A stretch of 64,000 nucleotides of DNA from Prinsepia uniflora (taxonomy: Eukaryota; Streptophyta; Magnoliopsida; Rosales; Rosaceae). A model generated the notes under the pieces. It was not told the DNA's origin. It did no database searches and saw nothing but the letters and a program-made list of their open reading frames with translations. Shown piece after piece: positions 1 to 12,753 of this stretch (position 1 is the stretch's first letter; the number at the start of each line of letters is the position of its first letter). The stretch covers positions 72,179,028 to 72,243,027 of the forward strand of contig CM064866.1 in NCBI GenBank assembly GCA_032719365.1, written 5' to 3'. The position numbers were made by a program, and so were the translations under genes.

Positions 1-1777
1 ATAACCTTAGTTCTACAAAATACAAGCATATTATCTCAAGTACGTGCCGAGAATTGCCCTAGACACTTTCAATTATCTAGAATCGGGACCCCCTATATCT
101 AATCAAGCATTAAGCACAACATACAAGTATAAAAAAACTAAGATATTGAAACACATGGAAGATTATTGAAATTCATATAAGATATAGAACCAGAATTATA
201 TTAAAGATCAATCCAACAAAACGATATTCAATAGAACAAAACAATTACAAGGTAAGGGGATCGTGTAACACTTTTTATCTCGGGAATTACCATAGGGATG
301 CAAAGTGGCTCGACACTCCTCGGTGAGATAACCGGGAATTGCCCTAGATTGTGGCGGATGAAGCTGTTTATGGTGGAGTATGTTGTAATTGGCTTATCAA
401 TGTGCAATAAAACAACTTTCGTAAAATCACCAAAAATCACATAAAAATCATAATAATTCAATATCACCAAAGTCATAAAAAAATTTAAACACGTAAATAT
501 GCATACATAATAGTTTAAGGAAAAGAAAATCCACTCACAATCGGTCTGGGTAGCCTAATACCGACTTGCACGCATTTTCGTATTTTTTGAAACCATGGTA
601 GCTTGTCATAAACCACTTCTAAGGATTACTAATCATCCTATGTAACTCACATTTTAATCCCTTAATTTTTTGGGATTTTTTTAAACAGATTTAAAACAAT
701 CCCTAAACCTTTGGACAGTCAAAACTGTTTTAAGACGATGTCCAATTATCTCAAAATTTATACTGTTGGATTCGTAACGACGAATACACCTCAAAAACCA
801 TGTTGACTACTTTTCGAGACGAGCTAGCACGCACCCCCACGTGCCCGTACCTTCACTGCAAGTGGGATTCATGCGGTGGCACTATTCATTTCCTTTCTTA
901 CCCGTTTTTCTGCAAACTGGGTCACTCGACCCAGCACCCTGATCCGATTGTAATTTCTCCCATTTCCAAAGTTTTACTTTGATTTCATGACCAACTACTC
1001 TAAACACAACCATAAAGGATTCTACAATCTCGGAAAAGGAAAACTCATAAATTCTTGGTGATCAAACTCAAACACACAGCCTAACTCCAACTCGTTTCTG
1101 AGTTTATTCCCACGTCCAAACCTTCAAACTCTGAGCTTGTTGAAGTCGCATGACCACTGAGGAATGACTAGCGAGCATATTTTTTAAACTTCTACGTCGA
1201 GACGCCAACTTGGTGTTCAAAACACATATTTTTCTTCTCAGTTTTCATGGTGGATTCCTTGGTCTGAGCTCTGCTCTCTTCCCTTCTTAGTCTTCTTTTC
1301 TTTATCTCCTCATCTTTCCCTTTTTTGGTTCTTCCCCTCATCTCTCTGATTTCACTCTCTCAAGTCTCCACCGTCCATGGCTTTCGGTCATACCTCCTCG
1401 AAAACCCAGAGCCAACACACATACAAATAAACAAGCATTAATTCAGTGGATACAATGAGGGAACAAACCTGACCATTCTAGACTAGACACGTGTCAAAAT
1501 CCAAAAATATCTCAAGCCTAATAACCAAAATACCCTTGGTACAAAATTACACATTTTGTCCTTAACCAATTTTGACCCGTATCAAATCCTTCCTATGTTC
1601 AATTTCAAAATACTACCAGTCTAAGGACTTAGAAGTTTGAGACCTTCATAATCGTCCTTACAGAACATCCAACAGATACATGGGCAAAATGTTAACGTTT
1701 GACCATTCTAGGGGTAAAATCATCATTTCCATAAAATTTTCCAAATTTTATTTTCTTCGAATTTTCGGGTCGTTACA
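1..1777 (-). mobile_element. Family-A Ty3/gypsy LTR, cut by the window edge
   Basis: Read on the minus strand this begins with the family-A LTR start (TGTAACGACCCG, its complement ending at 1777) and continues leftward out of the window. Family landmarks are in the expected order: short blocks ending in AAAATCGTC-like or GTCATTT-like text near 1700-1760, a GC-rich block with CCCCACGTGCCC near 835, and the TCCACTCACA motif near 531-540. The short ORFs inside are accidental. The other end and the target-site duplication lie outside the window, so whether it is a solo LTR or part of a full element cannot be told. Confidence 0.7.
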
Positions 1778-4425
1778 TTTAGTGTTCCCGTTTCTGGTTC
1801 CTATCAATTCCAATTGACCCACTCTGAAGTTAGTGTGTGACTAGTTAAAAAGACTTAACCAGTGGTCGAATGTGGATGTTTCCTCTATTGTCCAAGAAAC
1901 GAAAGCCTTTCAAGACTCTTGTTCGGATAGGAGAATCTCATCCCTTTTTTACCCTACTTTATGTTCTATGAAATAGGCGCTTCTCAAACTGTATAATGAT
2001 TGTTAGGTGGCTGAAAAGTGTTTTCAAACAGAAGTCTAGACTGTAATGGTTTAAGTATGGTGATAATAACACTCCTTACTGCCACAAAAGTTATCAAGAA
2101 AAGAGTTAATCGCATGATTGGTGTTATTAGGTATAAGGATGGGTATATTGCTTCAGATGAGGGTGTTATTAAAGCTAAGGCTATTTTGTTTTTCCAAGGC
2201 TCTTTTGGGCTACGGGGGAAGTAATATGCAGAGATTTGATAAGCTTAGCCTTGTCTCTTCCTTTGTGTCACCTGAGCAAGCTGGTTCTATGATTGCTGAG
2301 ATATTAAAAATGTGGAAATATGGAATGTTTGCCTTCGGTTGAACTCTAACAACGCTTCTGAGCTTGATATTTTCAACGTCATGTTTGTTCAACGGTCTTG
2401 GCATATTTTGGGTAACTTTTACACCAATGTGGTTAATGAGTTTTTTTAGAACTAGCTAGTTACTCGGTGAATTTGATTCAACTATCATTACCTTAGTTCC
2501 TAACGTGGCAAGCCCCTCTCACTTTGGTGACTTTCAGCTCATCATCTGCTGTAACACTACTTACAAAATTATTGCTAAAATCATTGCTAACTGTTTGAAT
2601 GTGTTTTTACCTGATATCTTTAGCCATATTCAGTCAGTTTTTGTATGTGGTCATCATATTGGGGAAAATACCATACTGGTTCAAGAACTTCTCAGAGGCT
2701 ATCATCGACTTTGGATCTTCAATGAGCCATTAAGGTGGATATTCTGAAAGTGTATGATTTTGTCACTTGGGAGTTTATTCTTGATGCCTTAGAAGCCTTC
2801 TACTTTCCTGTCCAGTAGGTCTCTTGGGTAAATGCTTGTATATCCAGCAATCGATTTTTGATGGTTGTTAATGGTGACCTTGTCGGCTTCATCCTTGGTC
2901 GCCGTGGCCCGTGCTAGAGGAGCCATATGTCCCCCTTTCTTTTTGTGGTTTCCATGGAAATCTTCTCCCTTATTCTGAAAACGAATATTGTCTCTTCTAA
3001 CAATTTCAAGTACCATTGCAGGCGTGAGAAGGTTATTTTGTCCTATCTTGCCTTCATCGACGATCCTTTCATTTTTTCTCATGGAGACATTGTGTTCGTT
3101 CTTATTCTTTAGTAGGCGTTGGATTGTATTACTTCTGCCTTTGGTCTTAAGCCTAATTTGAAGAAGATCTGTTTTTATTTGTCTAGAACTAGTGATGTGT
3201 TTAATTTGGTGTTCTGCTTGTGAGATACCTGGGGTTTCTATCATCACCACTAAGTTGAGTTATGCTGACCGCTCTACTTTTATTAAGCAAGTGGAGAACA
3301 AGATTTTTGGCTGGGGTCACATGGCTCTTTCTTTTGATGGCCACCTCTTGTTGATCTAATCTGATCTTAGTAGCCTTATTATCTTTTGGGCATTGCATCT
3401 TTTTATCCTAAAAAGTGTTTCTCGTGACATTGACCATATCTTTTGTAGATTCTTATAGTTTGGTCGTGTTGTTGGACCCTACCATGCTAAGATTTCTTGG
3501 AAGGTAGTATGCAGGCCAAAAGATGAGGGGGGTCTTGGTATTCATAGTCTTATTTGTTGGATCACTACTCTTATGTCTCAGTATGTTTGGTTTCTCATCT
3601 CTGGTTCTAGTAACAACTTGTGGTCTATGTGGGTGAAGTTGTATCTTATTAAGGACAATTGTTTCTGGTCTCTGCGGGCTCCTAGTGTGTGTTCTTGCAT
3701 TTGGAGAAAGCTCTTAAAAATCCATCATTTTCTTTATCCTCTCATCAAAGCTCGTGTTGGAATTTGGGATAAGATTTTCTTATGGTTTAACAATTGGTGC
3801 ATTTTGGGTCCTTTATTCAAACGCACATGTGGTCTTTACCTTTTACCCTTCGTCCGACTTTTCAGAGTGGTGTAATCTGCTAGTACCACTATGACTATCT
3901 CTCGTTCTACTTATGATCACTTTGAACGGTTGGAATCCTGTAATGGTCAGATTTTTTCTGCCTCGGTGTGGAATTGTATTCGTGAGGTGAGGGTTAGACT
4001 TCCTTGGACCCATCTTGTGTTAGCACCAGGCTGTAATCTCGTGGGAGAGTTTTACTGTTTAACTCGCGATCAACATGAAGCTCAATACTCTTGACCTTGT
4101 TGGGAGATTTGATTTTTTTCTTATGTAATGGTGCCTTTGAGTCTCATGATCTTATGTTCTTCGACTGCCCATTCAACGTTGGGATTTGGAGCCTTGTCAC
4201 GCAATAAGGTGGGCTTCCTTGGTCTTATATGTTTTGGTCTCCTTTCATTAACTGTGTGGCTTTGTCTTGGAAGGGTAGCACTTTGGCTTTGGGAACTGGA
4301 AGTTGGCCCTTGCTCTCACTATCTATAGCATATGGAGTGAGCGCCATAAATGCCTCATCGGGAAATCGTGCAAGTCTCCCTCTGTTATCCTCCACGAAAT
4401 TCTTGGCCTTATTCGTGGCAGGCTT
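1778..4425 (+). pseudogene. L1-type LINE, reverse transcriptase region (decayed)
   Basis: Remains of a plant L1-clade non-LTR retrotransposon ORF2, read in several frames. Visible in order: the linker before RT (WFKYGDNNTP near 2049-2085); the RT finger block with CCNTTYKIIAKIIANCLN near 2540-2600 and an LVQELLRGYH segment near 2676; SPFLFVVSMEIFSLIL near 2930-2980; the catalytic region as LAFIDDPFIFSHGD near 3048-3090, where L1 proteins usually have FADD; and the downstream zinc-binding RVT region with GGLGIHSL and SLWSMWVKLYL-like text near 3528-3650. Stops and frameshifts are frequent. No apurinic endonuclease domain is visible, so it is 5' truncated or hidden by the LTR ending at 1777. 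The reading runs to about 4420, where the gypsy element interrupts it, and resumes at 18,305. Confidence 0.85.
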
Positions 4426-4523
4426 TGTAACGACCTGTCCCATATTTCGAGGTTAGATTAGTGATTAATTTGAGGATTAGCATGACTAATCGAGGATTAG
4501 TAGAGAATCGCGGATGGACGGTG

Positions 4524-7288
4524 TGTCAGGACCCGTCCCAAATATCGCCTCGATACCCGGGACGAACCCTGCTCCCGTCTGAGAATCATACTCAAAGTAC
4601 CAAAATAACCTCAACACCACTAAGCATAATTATCAGACGAAGGAGTAAATATAATACAACTGTAAATCAGAGCATAGTTCTACAAAATGGGCACCAAATC
4701 CTACTATGCTAGTCTCGCAACGGAAGAACGTCGTAAGCTCTATGCCTCGATCCCTGCCTCAACGTTCACCCCAGCGCTATCACCACGACCTGAAGGGTAA
4801 GTTAAAACCAAAAGTGTGAGTGGACTGAAGGAACATAAGAGTTTCAAACACAATTTAGAAGTAAAACAGTTTAAAGAAAAAAAACAATAAGGTTGTACCC
4901 TCCGTTTTAAAATATGCGTGCCCAACTAAGTATCAGAAAACCACAACATAAAATTGTATAACAAGATTATATCATAACACCAAATCCACAATATCCAAGT
5001 CTGATCAAACCTGCTGGGTCTATCCGAGTCTTTAAACTCAACCAGGCCTCAAATGAAATCCGAGTCTTTAAACTCCCGAGTCTTTAAACTCAATAGGCCT
5101 ACGGGGGTAATATCGTAAATATCCGAGTCTTTAAACTCTCGAGTCTTTAAACTCAATACGGGCCTGTCCCCCGTCAATTAGAATCCGGGTCTTTAAACCC
5201 AATATCCAAATCTAGCAAATCCAATCCAAAACCAATTTAACAATCAATTCTAAATCCACATCCAAACTCGAATCCGAAATCCCCGGTTCGAAGCCCTTCC
5301 GGTGTTCAGAATCGTCATTCCGAACCCAAATCCGGAATTCCACTTTTCAACTTTAAAACCAAATTCCGCTTCCCGAAATCTGATTTCAAAACCAAAACCT
5401 TGATTTCCAAAATCATACTTCATAATCCACTTATAACCATCAGAAAACAATTCTAGAGTGAAAACATGAAACTTAACATCCAAAATCAAAATCCAGCTTT
5501 TTCTCGAAAAACGTGCAAAATCCCGAAAATGTCTCGAAAAACGTGCAAAAATATCAACCACATATAATCACCATCAAAAAACATAAAAACCATATTTAAT
5601 AGCATAAAACATAAATAAAACAATTAGGCATGCTCGTAAGGAAAGAAAGAGTCCACTCACGAATCGTAAACTGTCAATCGCGCTCCGTGCGCTCCTCGAC
5701 CGTCTCAGGCTTCTCCCGTCCTGTCAATAGGCACCAAATAGGGTCACAATTACATTACATATACTAACCCTAATTTCCCCAATTCTTCGGGAATTTATTA
5801 GTAATTAAACTTAAACCCTAAACCGTCCGGATTCCCGAACTATCTCGTAACCTCGTCCGATTAACCCGAAAATTACACCAATGGATTACTTAGAACATTT
5901 AGAACCAAAACCATGTTGGAAGTTTGGCCGGAATCCTCCCCATGCGCCCCCACGCGCCGCCCAATATGGCTGCGCGTGGGCCTCACGCGCCTGCTACAGT
6001 GCTTCTTCTTCCTCGAGTCACTCGGTTCAACTGTGTTGAACCGGCGTGACCGGTTCTCTGTAATTCCTCCACCATTTCAGTCCCTTTCAATCCTAATAGC
6101 CTCGTTCAGTCCCTAGCAATCAAACCCCGTCCTAAAATCGAAGAATCACGGCCTAAAACCCCTCGACTTCACCCTCGAAACAGACGGCCTGTGAGCCCTG
6201 TTTTGGCCGCCGGCCACCCAGGTCCTCCCCCGTCACGGCGACCATCCTAGACGACTCCTAGGACCTCCCTGAACCTCACTTCACTCACCAATTCCCTCGT
6301 CTTTAGCCTAAATTCCACGACTTTTGAAAACAATAAAAATGGGAAAACAGGGGATTCAAACCATACCTTCGATTCCTCCTCCGCCGTCTGCACCGCCGCG
6401 TACCACGGTGCTCGTTGAGTCCCCTGCAATCACCTGAGCCTCCTATTGCCTTGGTTTGAACCACCACATGGCACAACCACCGCCACAGTGCCACCGTCTC
6501 CTCTGTTTTCTCAGAACCTCGAACCCCCGACCACCGTGTCTCCGTGCACGATTTCAGCTCCAAAACCCGATCACCAACCTCCTCTCTTCTCTATTTCACT
6601 CTCAGAATTCACAGTACTCTCACCCACGCACAGAATCGATCAAGAACTCTCAATTCTTCACTCTCTGTTTCTCTGTGTCGAAGCCCAATACATGGTTCCA
6701 ATTTGAACGCTTTGTGGCCGTGTGTATGTAAGACCCTCCTAGAACCATCCAGCAAAGCCCACGTGTCCACTTCTCCATGGTCTTCAGTCCAAAATATCCA
6801 ATCCCACTCAGCCATTTGCCCTTATCTGATTGGGCCATAGGGGAAAAGACCAAATTGCCCCTAGTGTTAAAATGTACCGTTTTACCTGCAAACTTCCAGA
6901 CCCGTAACTATTTCGTCCAACGTCCGCTGACAGCGTGCCGCCTGTCATTGTACTCAGGACGTCGAGACCTATCTAACGATCCTCGGTCTACGTGAAAATC
7001 ACAAGCCCACTAAAAAGTCAACATTTTCCTCGATTAGTCAAAATTATGGTAACGCCCTCAATTTTCCGAACGTCATAACTTTTTCTCCGATTGTCCGAAT
7101 CGAACCTGCCACCTGTCTACGGACTCGTGACGTCCTAAACTACGTCACGGTCAAGGGTCAACACTCATCCAACCTATAAATCAAAAATTCAACTTTTGAC
7201 ACACTATTCACAAGGGCAAAATCGTCCTTTTATACAAATCTTTTACAAAATTACATTTATACCCTTCCCAAAGGTACGGGTTGTTACA
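4524..7288 (-). mobile_element. Solo family-A LTR, inverted, inside the 5' LTR
   Basis: A 2,765-bp LTR with no internal domain, plus-strand text beginning TGTCAGGACCCG and ending GGGTTGTTACA. A perfect target duplication CGGTG flanks it (4519-4523 and 7289-7293). It is in reverse orientation to its host LTR. It holds TGTGAGTGGAC at 4815-4825, its mate GTCCACTCAC at 5651-5660, and between them a copy-specific array of a short palindrome (5025-5195). ORFs seen here, including overlapping ones at 6247-6853, are chance. Confidence 0.92.
5025..5195. repeat. Short tandem array of the palindrome GAGTCTTTAAACTC
   Basis: Five copies of GAGTCTTTAAACTC and one variant, GGGTCTTTAAACCC, are scattered over about 170 bp, separated by short spacers such as CAATAGGCCTACGGG. 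Each copy is a short stem (GAGT/ACTC, or GGGT/ACCC in the variant) around CTTTAA. The stem change in the variant is matched on both arms. Confidence 0.85.
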
Positions 7289-9305
7289 CGGTGTGAAATG
7301 ATAATTTTACCCTTGGGAATGGGAAAAAACTTAACTTTTAAACCGAGTGGTCAGATGGACTTTGACCGATGACAGTGATGTAAATCGAGACGTTATGAGT
7401 CTGTAGATGGGTGACACGTCGAAATCGGACGTTCAACGGAAAAGTTACAGGTCTAGAAAGTTTTACGAAACTATTCATGCAAACCGAGGAAAATCGACGT
7501 ATGGCATGATTTGATTGGGGAAGGGTCTGGAAGGACCCACCAGATGAGTGACAAGTGTCACCCATCTGATTGGTCCATATCCCCACACGGTGGGATATTA
7601 TCCCCTTCATCGTCATCGATCATCCTCTCGAGTTTTCTCCCAAAACAAGGGAAAACTCTCGAAACTGTGAACCCTATCCCATATATCAACCCGCAAACCT
7701 CATCCTTTGTTGGTGATTCGTGAAGGGAAGATGGAGAGGATGCTAAGACGACTGTAGTGGTGGCCACGATGAAGCAATGACGGCAAGGTAAGGGACAAAC
7801 CTGTGAACCATGGTTTTAAGTTCAAAATGGAGTTTATGATTTGGGCCAATAATGATCATTTCTATTAATTAGACGAGCTTCCTGGTGACCATACGAACTC
7901 GAGGAGGTCAGTTTCAAGGGTCGTGGTGGCCTGAGGCGACTGGACACCGAAACGGTGAGTTTTGGTTCAAATTCGAAAACTTGTTTTTGATGGTTGTTGA
8001 TCAGTTTTAACGATAGGGACTGATTCCTGCTGGTCTTATGAGAAGATTGGGATCAAAATTGAGGTTTATGGTGGCCGGAGTCCATGACAGTTCGAGGTTA
8101 CAGGTCGTGACTCCTGTTCCCCTTCAAACAGGTAATTTCTGGGCTCGATTTCTTAGTTTTAAGGTCATAGATCGAGTAAGGGAAGTTAGACAAAGCTGTG
8201 GGGATCAACGAGACTGAAATTGGGTTAGAATCGAGGGAGATGGAGCTGGGTCAGGTCACGATACTGTGCGACCAGGTTCAAGAGTTTGGGCTAACCCGAA
8301 CGGAGGTTGAAGGTAACATGACGTCAGCGATGATGTCATCAAGGTGACATCATCCTATCAGACAGGGGACCATTACCAGGACGACACGTGGCACTATCAG
8401 ATCTGACAATTTTCAAGAATGTCAGTGCTGACATCATACTGACATCAGCAATGCCGACAACAAGTAATGTTCACGCGTTGACCACACGCGTGGAGGCGCG
8501 TGAGCTTGAATTTTGAGGTAAGCCCAATGTCATTTTAAGGATTTCGATGATCTAAATCCAATGGTGGTGGTTTCAGGTCGATCAGAGATCGTTAGGTTAG
8601 TCAAATCAAAGTTTTTCACCTCGATAAACATGTCCGAGACGCATTAAATTTTCCGGAAGTTTTGGGGTTTTATTCTATGGACTTATATAGATGGTTAGTG
8701 AAATTCGGGTGTGAATTGGACAAGTTTGGAAGTCCCGGAGATGGCGGATTAGCCTCAGGGAGACTTATGGAACACATATCGAGGCAACAGTTAGGACGGT
8801 CTGTGAGTGGATTTTTGGTTTCTAAATATAGTGCATGCATAACTGTTTTATATATGTTATTTCTATGATTATGCTTATGGTATTTGTGATTTACATATTT
8901 GCACGTATTTCGAGGTTTGTGATTTTATACTGTTTTGGTGTGTGCTGATATTTCCAAAATGGTTTGATGGAATGATTTTGGATTTAGAATATGGAATCGG
9001 GCATGAGTTCCATTTGTGGTTTATAAATGTGATTTCGGGTTTAGAGACCCTAAAACGGATTTGGATTTGAGATATCGGATTTCTGGATTTTGATGGTTTT
9101 ATGGAAACTCTGGGCATGACCCTTTGAGATGTTTTGAAATGGTTTTATAAGATGTTTCCCATGTACCATCCTTAGATGAGGATATGTGGATGGTCTCCTC
9201 TAGAAGTCTGGGACATTAGAGACGTCACGACGCATTGCCTACGAGGGGTCATTGCACGAAGTGAGGGGACCGTATAGTGACTCAGAAGCAGGATTGCTAT
9301 GATAT

Positions 9306-9422
9306 GACGTCTGCGATGTCAGAGATTAACCCGGAGAGACCATGATCAGCACGTGTTGCTTAGACCGTGACATATGAAGTCTGCGACGTCGAGCGTCTGG
9401 AACGCTAGGCATCTGGGATGCC
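9306..9422. repeat. Hairpin array with CTGGG-type loops (5' LTR)
   Basis: Four 15-nt hairpins share a CTGSR loop but have different stems: 9306-9320 (GACGT/ATGTC), 9376-9390 (GAAGT/ACGTC), 9392-9406 (AGCGT/ACGCT), 9408-9422 (GGCAT/ATGCC). The last three are spaced by one base. The equivalent array in the 3' LTR is at 17,621-17,753. Confidence 0.85.
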
Positions 9423-9996
9423 GAGGATTGCTATTTGGTAAACATGATTTATTGGATTTATAAAATGGTATTTCTGTGTTTATGGATTTGGGTAGTGGTC
9501 CACTTGAATTTGGATTTACGGATTTTGTTGTTTTATGGTTTTGGGCTGAGTTCCCACACTTATTTGTTTTTATGGTTTTGGGCTAAGGCCTTAATGATTC
9601 GAGGAAAGAATGGCTTTGGTTTTCTAAACAGGTTTTATTATATTAACTAGGTTTCATATGCATGCATGGTTTTTAAGTGAAGGGCATAAATCTTCTTTTT
9701 ATGAAATGTGTTCTATTAAATTATTCATTTTGTCCACTCATAGCTTTTATGGTTTTTAATGCCTTTCAGGTTGATTGCGGTGTGGGCAGTAGCTGGGACC
9801 GAGGCATCACATTCTTCTATTGATTCTGGCACACTCTGGAAGCTCGTTTGTGTTGTTGACCTGGGTGATCCCTTGTTTGGCCTTCACGCTACACGGGGGT
9901 TAGATGGGTGTCTGGCCTTCATGTCACATGTGGGTTAGACGGGAGCATGGCACATCCCACGGAATCCCAGGGGGATTGGGATGGTTCATGTCAAGG

Positions 9997-10011
9997 TGGT
10001 ATCAGAACGAG
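9997..10011 (+). other. Primer binding site (initiator tRNA-Met type)
   Basis: TGGTATCAGAACGAG lies three bases after the 5' LTR end. It matches the TGGTATCAGAGC consensus complementary to the 3' end of plant initiator methionine tRNA, with one change (GAGC to GAAC). It primes minus-strand DNA synthesis. Confidence 0.85.
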
Positions 10012-12740
10012 ATTGTTACTTTCAGAGCGAGGTTATTGCTCCTAGAGCAACATTTACTTGTGGTACCCTAATACCAGAGTGGTGTCAGAGTGAGGTTGTC
10101 GGTTTGGAACCAGAGCATTGGTGCGTAGATACTGTGGATGTGATGTCTCTACGAGGATCATCCCATCATAAACCTGAATGTTAGGGTAATAGTACAAGAG
10201 TTAGTGGAAACGAATAATGGATGGGCTGCGTTGGCCCGATACGCCGTGAATCAGTGTGATGGACCCTGCGGGGGGCTGAATATGTTAACTTGGTTGAGTA
10301 GTGACCGAGGTATGGTCTAGGAATTCGAGTCAGCTGGTAAGGTTGGATATGATAGATGATTGGTTGGATACTAGGGTCGTCTACGACAACATGGAATAGT
10401 TAGACCATTGGTCATGGCGGGTTGGTTATGCCGTGGAGAGTAGCTGAAGTCGAGGTTGTCGGTTGCGTCATGTCCGGATAGTGGTGGTCTACCTTAGAGA
10501 TATCGAGAATGAACGTCTTTTCCTAGTATTGTCATATCAGAGTTGTGCAGCGGAAGTGTGGTGGACTTAGGCTTGGTTTTGGGTCATTAATCAAGAGAAA
10601 CTGGTGAGTCGGAGGAAGTGACTTCTCTTTTCTGCTGGCTTGGCTAGAGCTTCAGGCTTGGCTGTTAATAGGATGGTGAGACTTGAGATGCCACAACGGG
10701 ATCTTGGATAGAGATGGACTGGATAGAAACCAGTAGTGAGTGAGTTGTGTTGGGACTCTTCCTAGCCGTGATTGGGAGGACAGTTGTGATGGAGATAATT
10801 AAGTGGTGATTGAACGAAACGGTATAAAAGGATGATGTAGGTACTGTTATGGGGATTAGTGGTTGATTTTTCAGATTTAGTGGTATGCCGAGATTTGGCT
10901 TCAGCTCATAGCAGGAGTCTGTTGTGACTCTTCAGTCGAGCGGTACGTTAGGGTGGGAGGAGTTGACATCATTTTGGATGTGCATAAATGGTCTTCAACG
11001 GACAGGCGAGTTGGGTGTTAGATTGTTTACGTCCGGGTGAATCGTGGAGTTCCCAGCCTAGTGGTAGGATACCCATCGGGGATTAAGTCCAATGGTTGGA
11101 AAAGATGGATATGTTTCCACATGGTTGAAATGTCGGAATCAAGAGAAGCTGTGCGTGTGATTCCGAAGTTAGTGAAGGAGACTTATCATTTTCTGCCCTG
11201 TAACCGATGATGTTGGGTGTCACCAGTACGGTGATCAAGTATTGGTCGGTGGACCCATGATTGGCTTAGGGTCAATGATCAAGAGAAGTGGTTGAATGTG
11301 GTTCCGACTCGAGCATGAGTGGTGAGCGTGGTGAGTGTAGCGGGGATTGTGTTGCGCTCACATAGCATGAATTTTGATGTCATCGTCTTGGATCATCCTT
11401 GATTTTCCCTAGGCGCGACGTCAGGGTTGATCTGACATAGGGAATGATGACGAGTGAGTCTTGATAGGTAGGAATGACAAGGAATGACTATAACTAATTG
11501 ATACGAGGTAATTGTAGAGAACCCATAGTCTAGCTGTGTTTTGTCTTTGACTGAGCTGTTCAGTTGTGGACAAGGTGTTGAAGAGCGATGTGACAACAGA
11601 TGAGAATCGTAGGGAAGAATTGCCTTGCTGATTATGCTAAGCTAGGAGTGGAGGAGATTCGTATTGTATGATAGTTGAATCTTTTGGAATAGTTAGTGAG
11701 AAGATAAGACAGAGGTTGGATATGTGGATGAGTTGGATCTTAGATTCACTCATTCCAACTGGAAGTGTCAGTGACTGTTGGGCGGAGGCTATCTCCACGA
11801 TGGAAGGCAATTAATGGGGATTTGCTTCCTTTCAGAGTCAATCTAGTACAATGTGGTAATTGAATGGACAGGATGTCAACATGTTATCCGACAAGTTCAG
11901 GTCGGTACGTCTTGGGGGACGTGCATGCTGTTGGGTACTCATTAAGCATGGTGTCCGAACCTGTTGGGCTGGTGCATCTTAGGGGACGTGATTCGGAGCT
12001 GGTTCACCCGGAAGGATATGTTTGGGCCTGGAGTGGTGATTTTTCTGGTACGAGATTGGACGGATGGACTCTAGAATTAAATCGTTATTGGCTACGAGCC
12101 ATGTAGTGGGCGGTGGATGCGAGGAGGTTGTGTGTGCCCCGGGCATGCACCAGTGGTAATGGTGGACGTGCTGGTGATTAGCTTATGTCTGATGCAGTTG
12201 GTGGTTAGAGTGGCCACAGTTGATGTGAGACGTCGGGTTGTGTTGCATGAAGTGACTATTCTGTGACTCTATTTGAGTCAGCGTAGATCGCTGAGGCAGT
12301 TGATTGACACAAGTACTTAGACCGATAAATGCCACCATTTTGAGCTTGGCTCAGTTAGGTGAGATTCGTGCCATTGTGACGGCAGAATCTTACGTTACAT
12401 TGAGGGAGTTGATATGAGGTACCCTTAGTATGACTCCAATGCGGGTTGAGGTTGGTGTCGTGACTCGAGTAGTGGATTGTCAGGGTGGCGTCAGCGACTA
12501 ATAACTGTTGGAGCTCTAACACCAAGGTGCTGTTGTCAAGCGGTAATAGTTTGGAAAGTGTCGGAAGGGTAGACTGAAAAGACGAGGAAGGTCAGCCTGA
12601 GTTACAACGTTGTTGAGTAGCATCTTTCAGGTGGTATCAACTTGGGGAGTGTGGTCGATTATGGACTCCTACGTAGGACATGGTTTTCCACCGTTGGATG
12701 TGGACTTGGGGTAGTTGGAATTTCGAGGACAAAATTATTT

Positions 12741-12753
12741 AAAGGGGGAAGCT
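12741..12753 (+). other. Polypurine tract of the gypsy element
   Basis: AAAGGGGGAAGCT directly precedes the 3' LTR start. A purine run here primes plus-strand synthesis. The text just upstream (atttcgaggacaaaa) matches the usual end of gypsy polyproteins. Confidence 0.85.

Larger units (their letters stand above)
4426..9993 (+). repeat. 5' LTR of the gypsy element (split 4426-4523 / 7289-9993)
   Basis: Starts TGTAACGACCTG and ends ATGTCA just before the primer site. The interruption at 4523/7289 is exact: the 3' LTR shows the uninterrupted site near 12,845-12,855 (cagtgtgaaat). Landmarks: GTGACAAGTGTCAC at 7548-7561, a region with TGACGTCA-like sites at 8318-8450, TGTGAGTGGA at 8802-8811, a hairpin array at 9306-9422 and TGTCCACTCA at 9731-9740. 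No protein-coding potential. Confidence 0.85.
9994..12753 (+). pseudogene. Decayed internal region of the gypsy element
   Basis: About 2.76 kb between the LTRs, strongly G+T-rich on the plus strand and without a long ORF. Two scraps look like Ty3/gypsy coding: FDVIVLDHP near 11,372-11,400, similar to the FDVI(L)G-type segment after the protease active site, and NFEDK-like text near 12,718-12,738 just before the purine tract, the usual end of such polyproteins. A complete gag-pol needs about 4-5 kb, so RT, RNase H and integrase are deleted or unrecognisable. The element may already have been a non-autonomous derivative relying on proteins made elsewhere. Confidence 0.6.
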
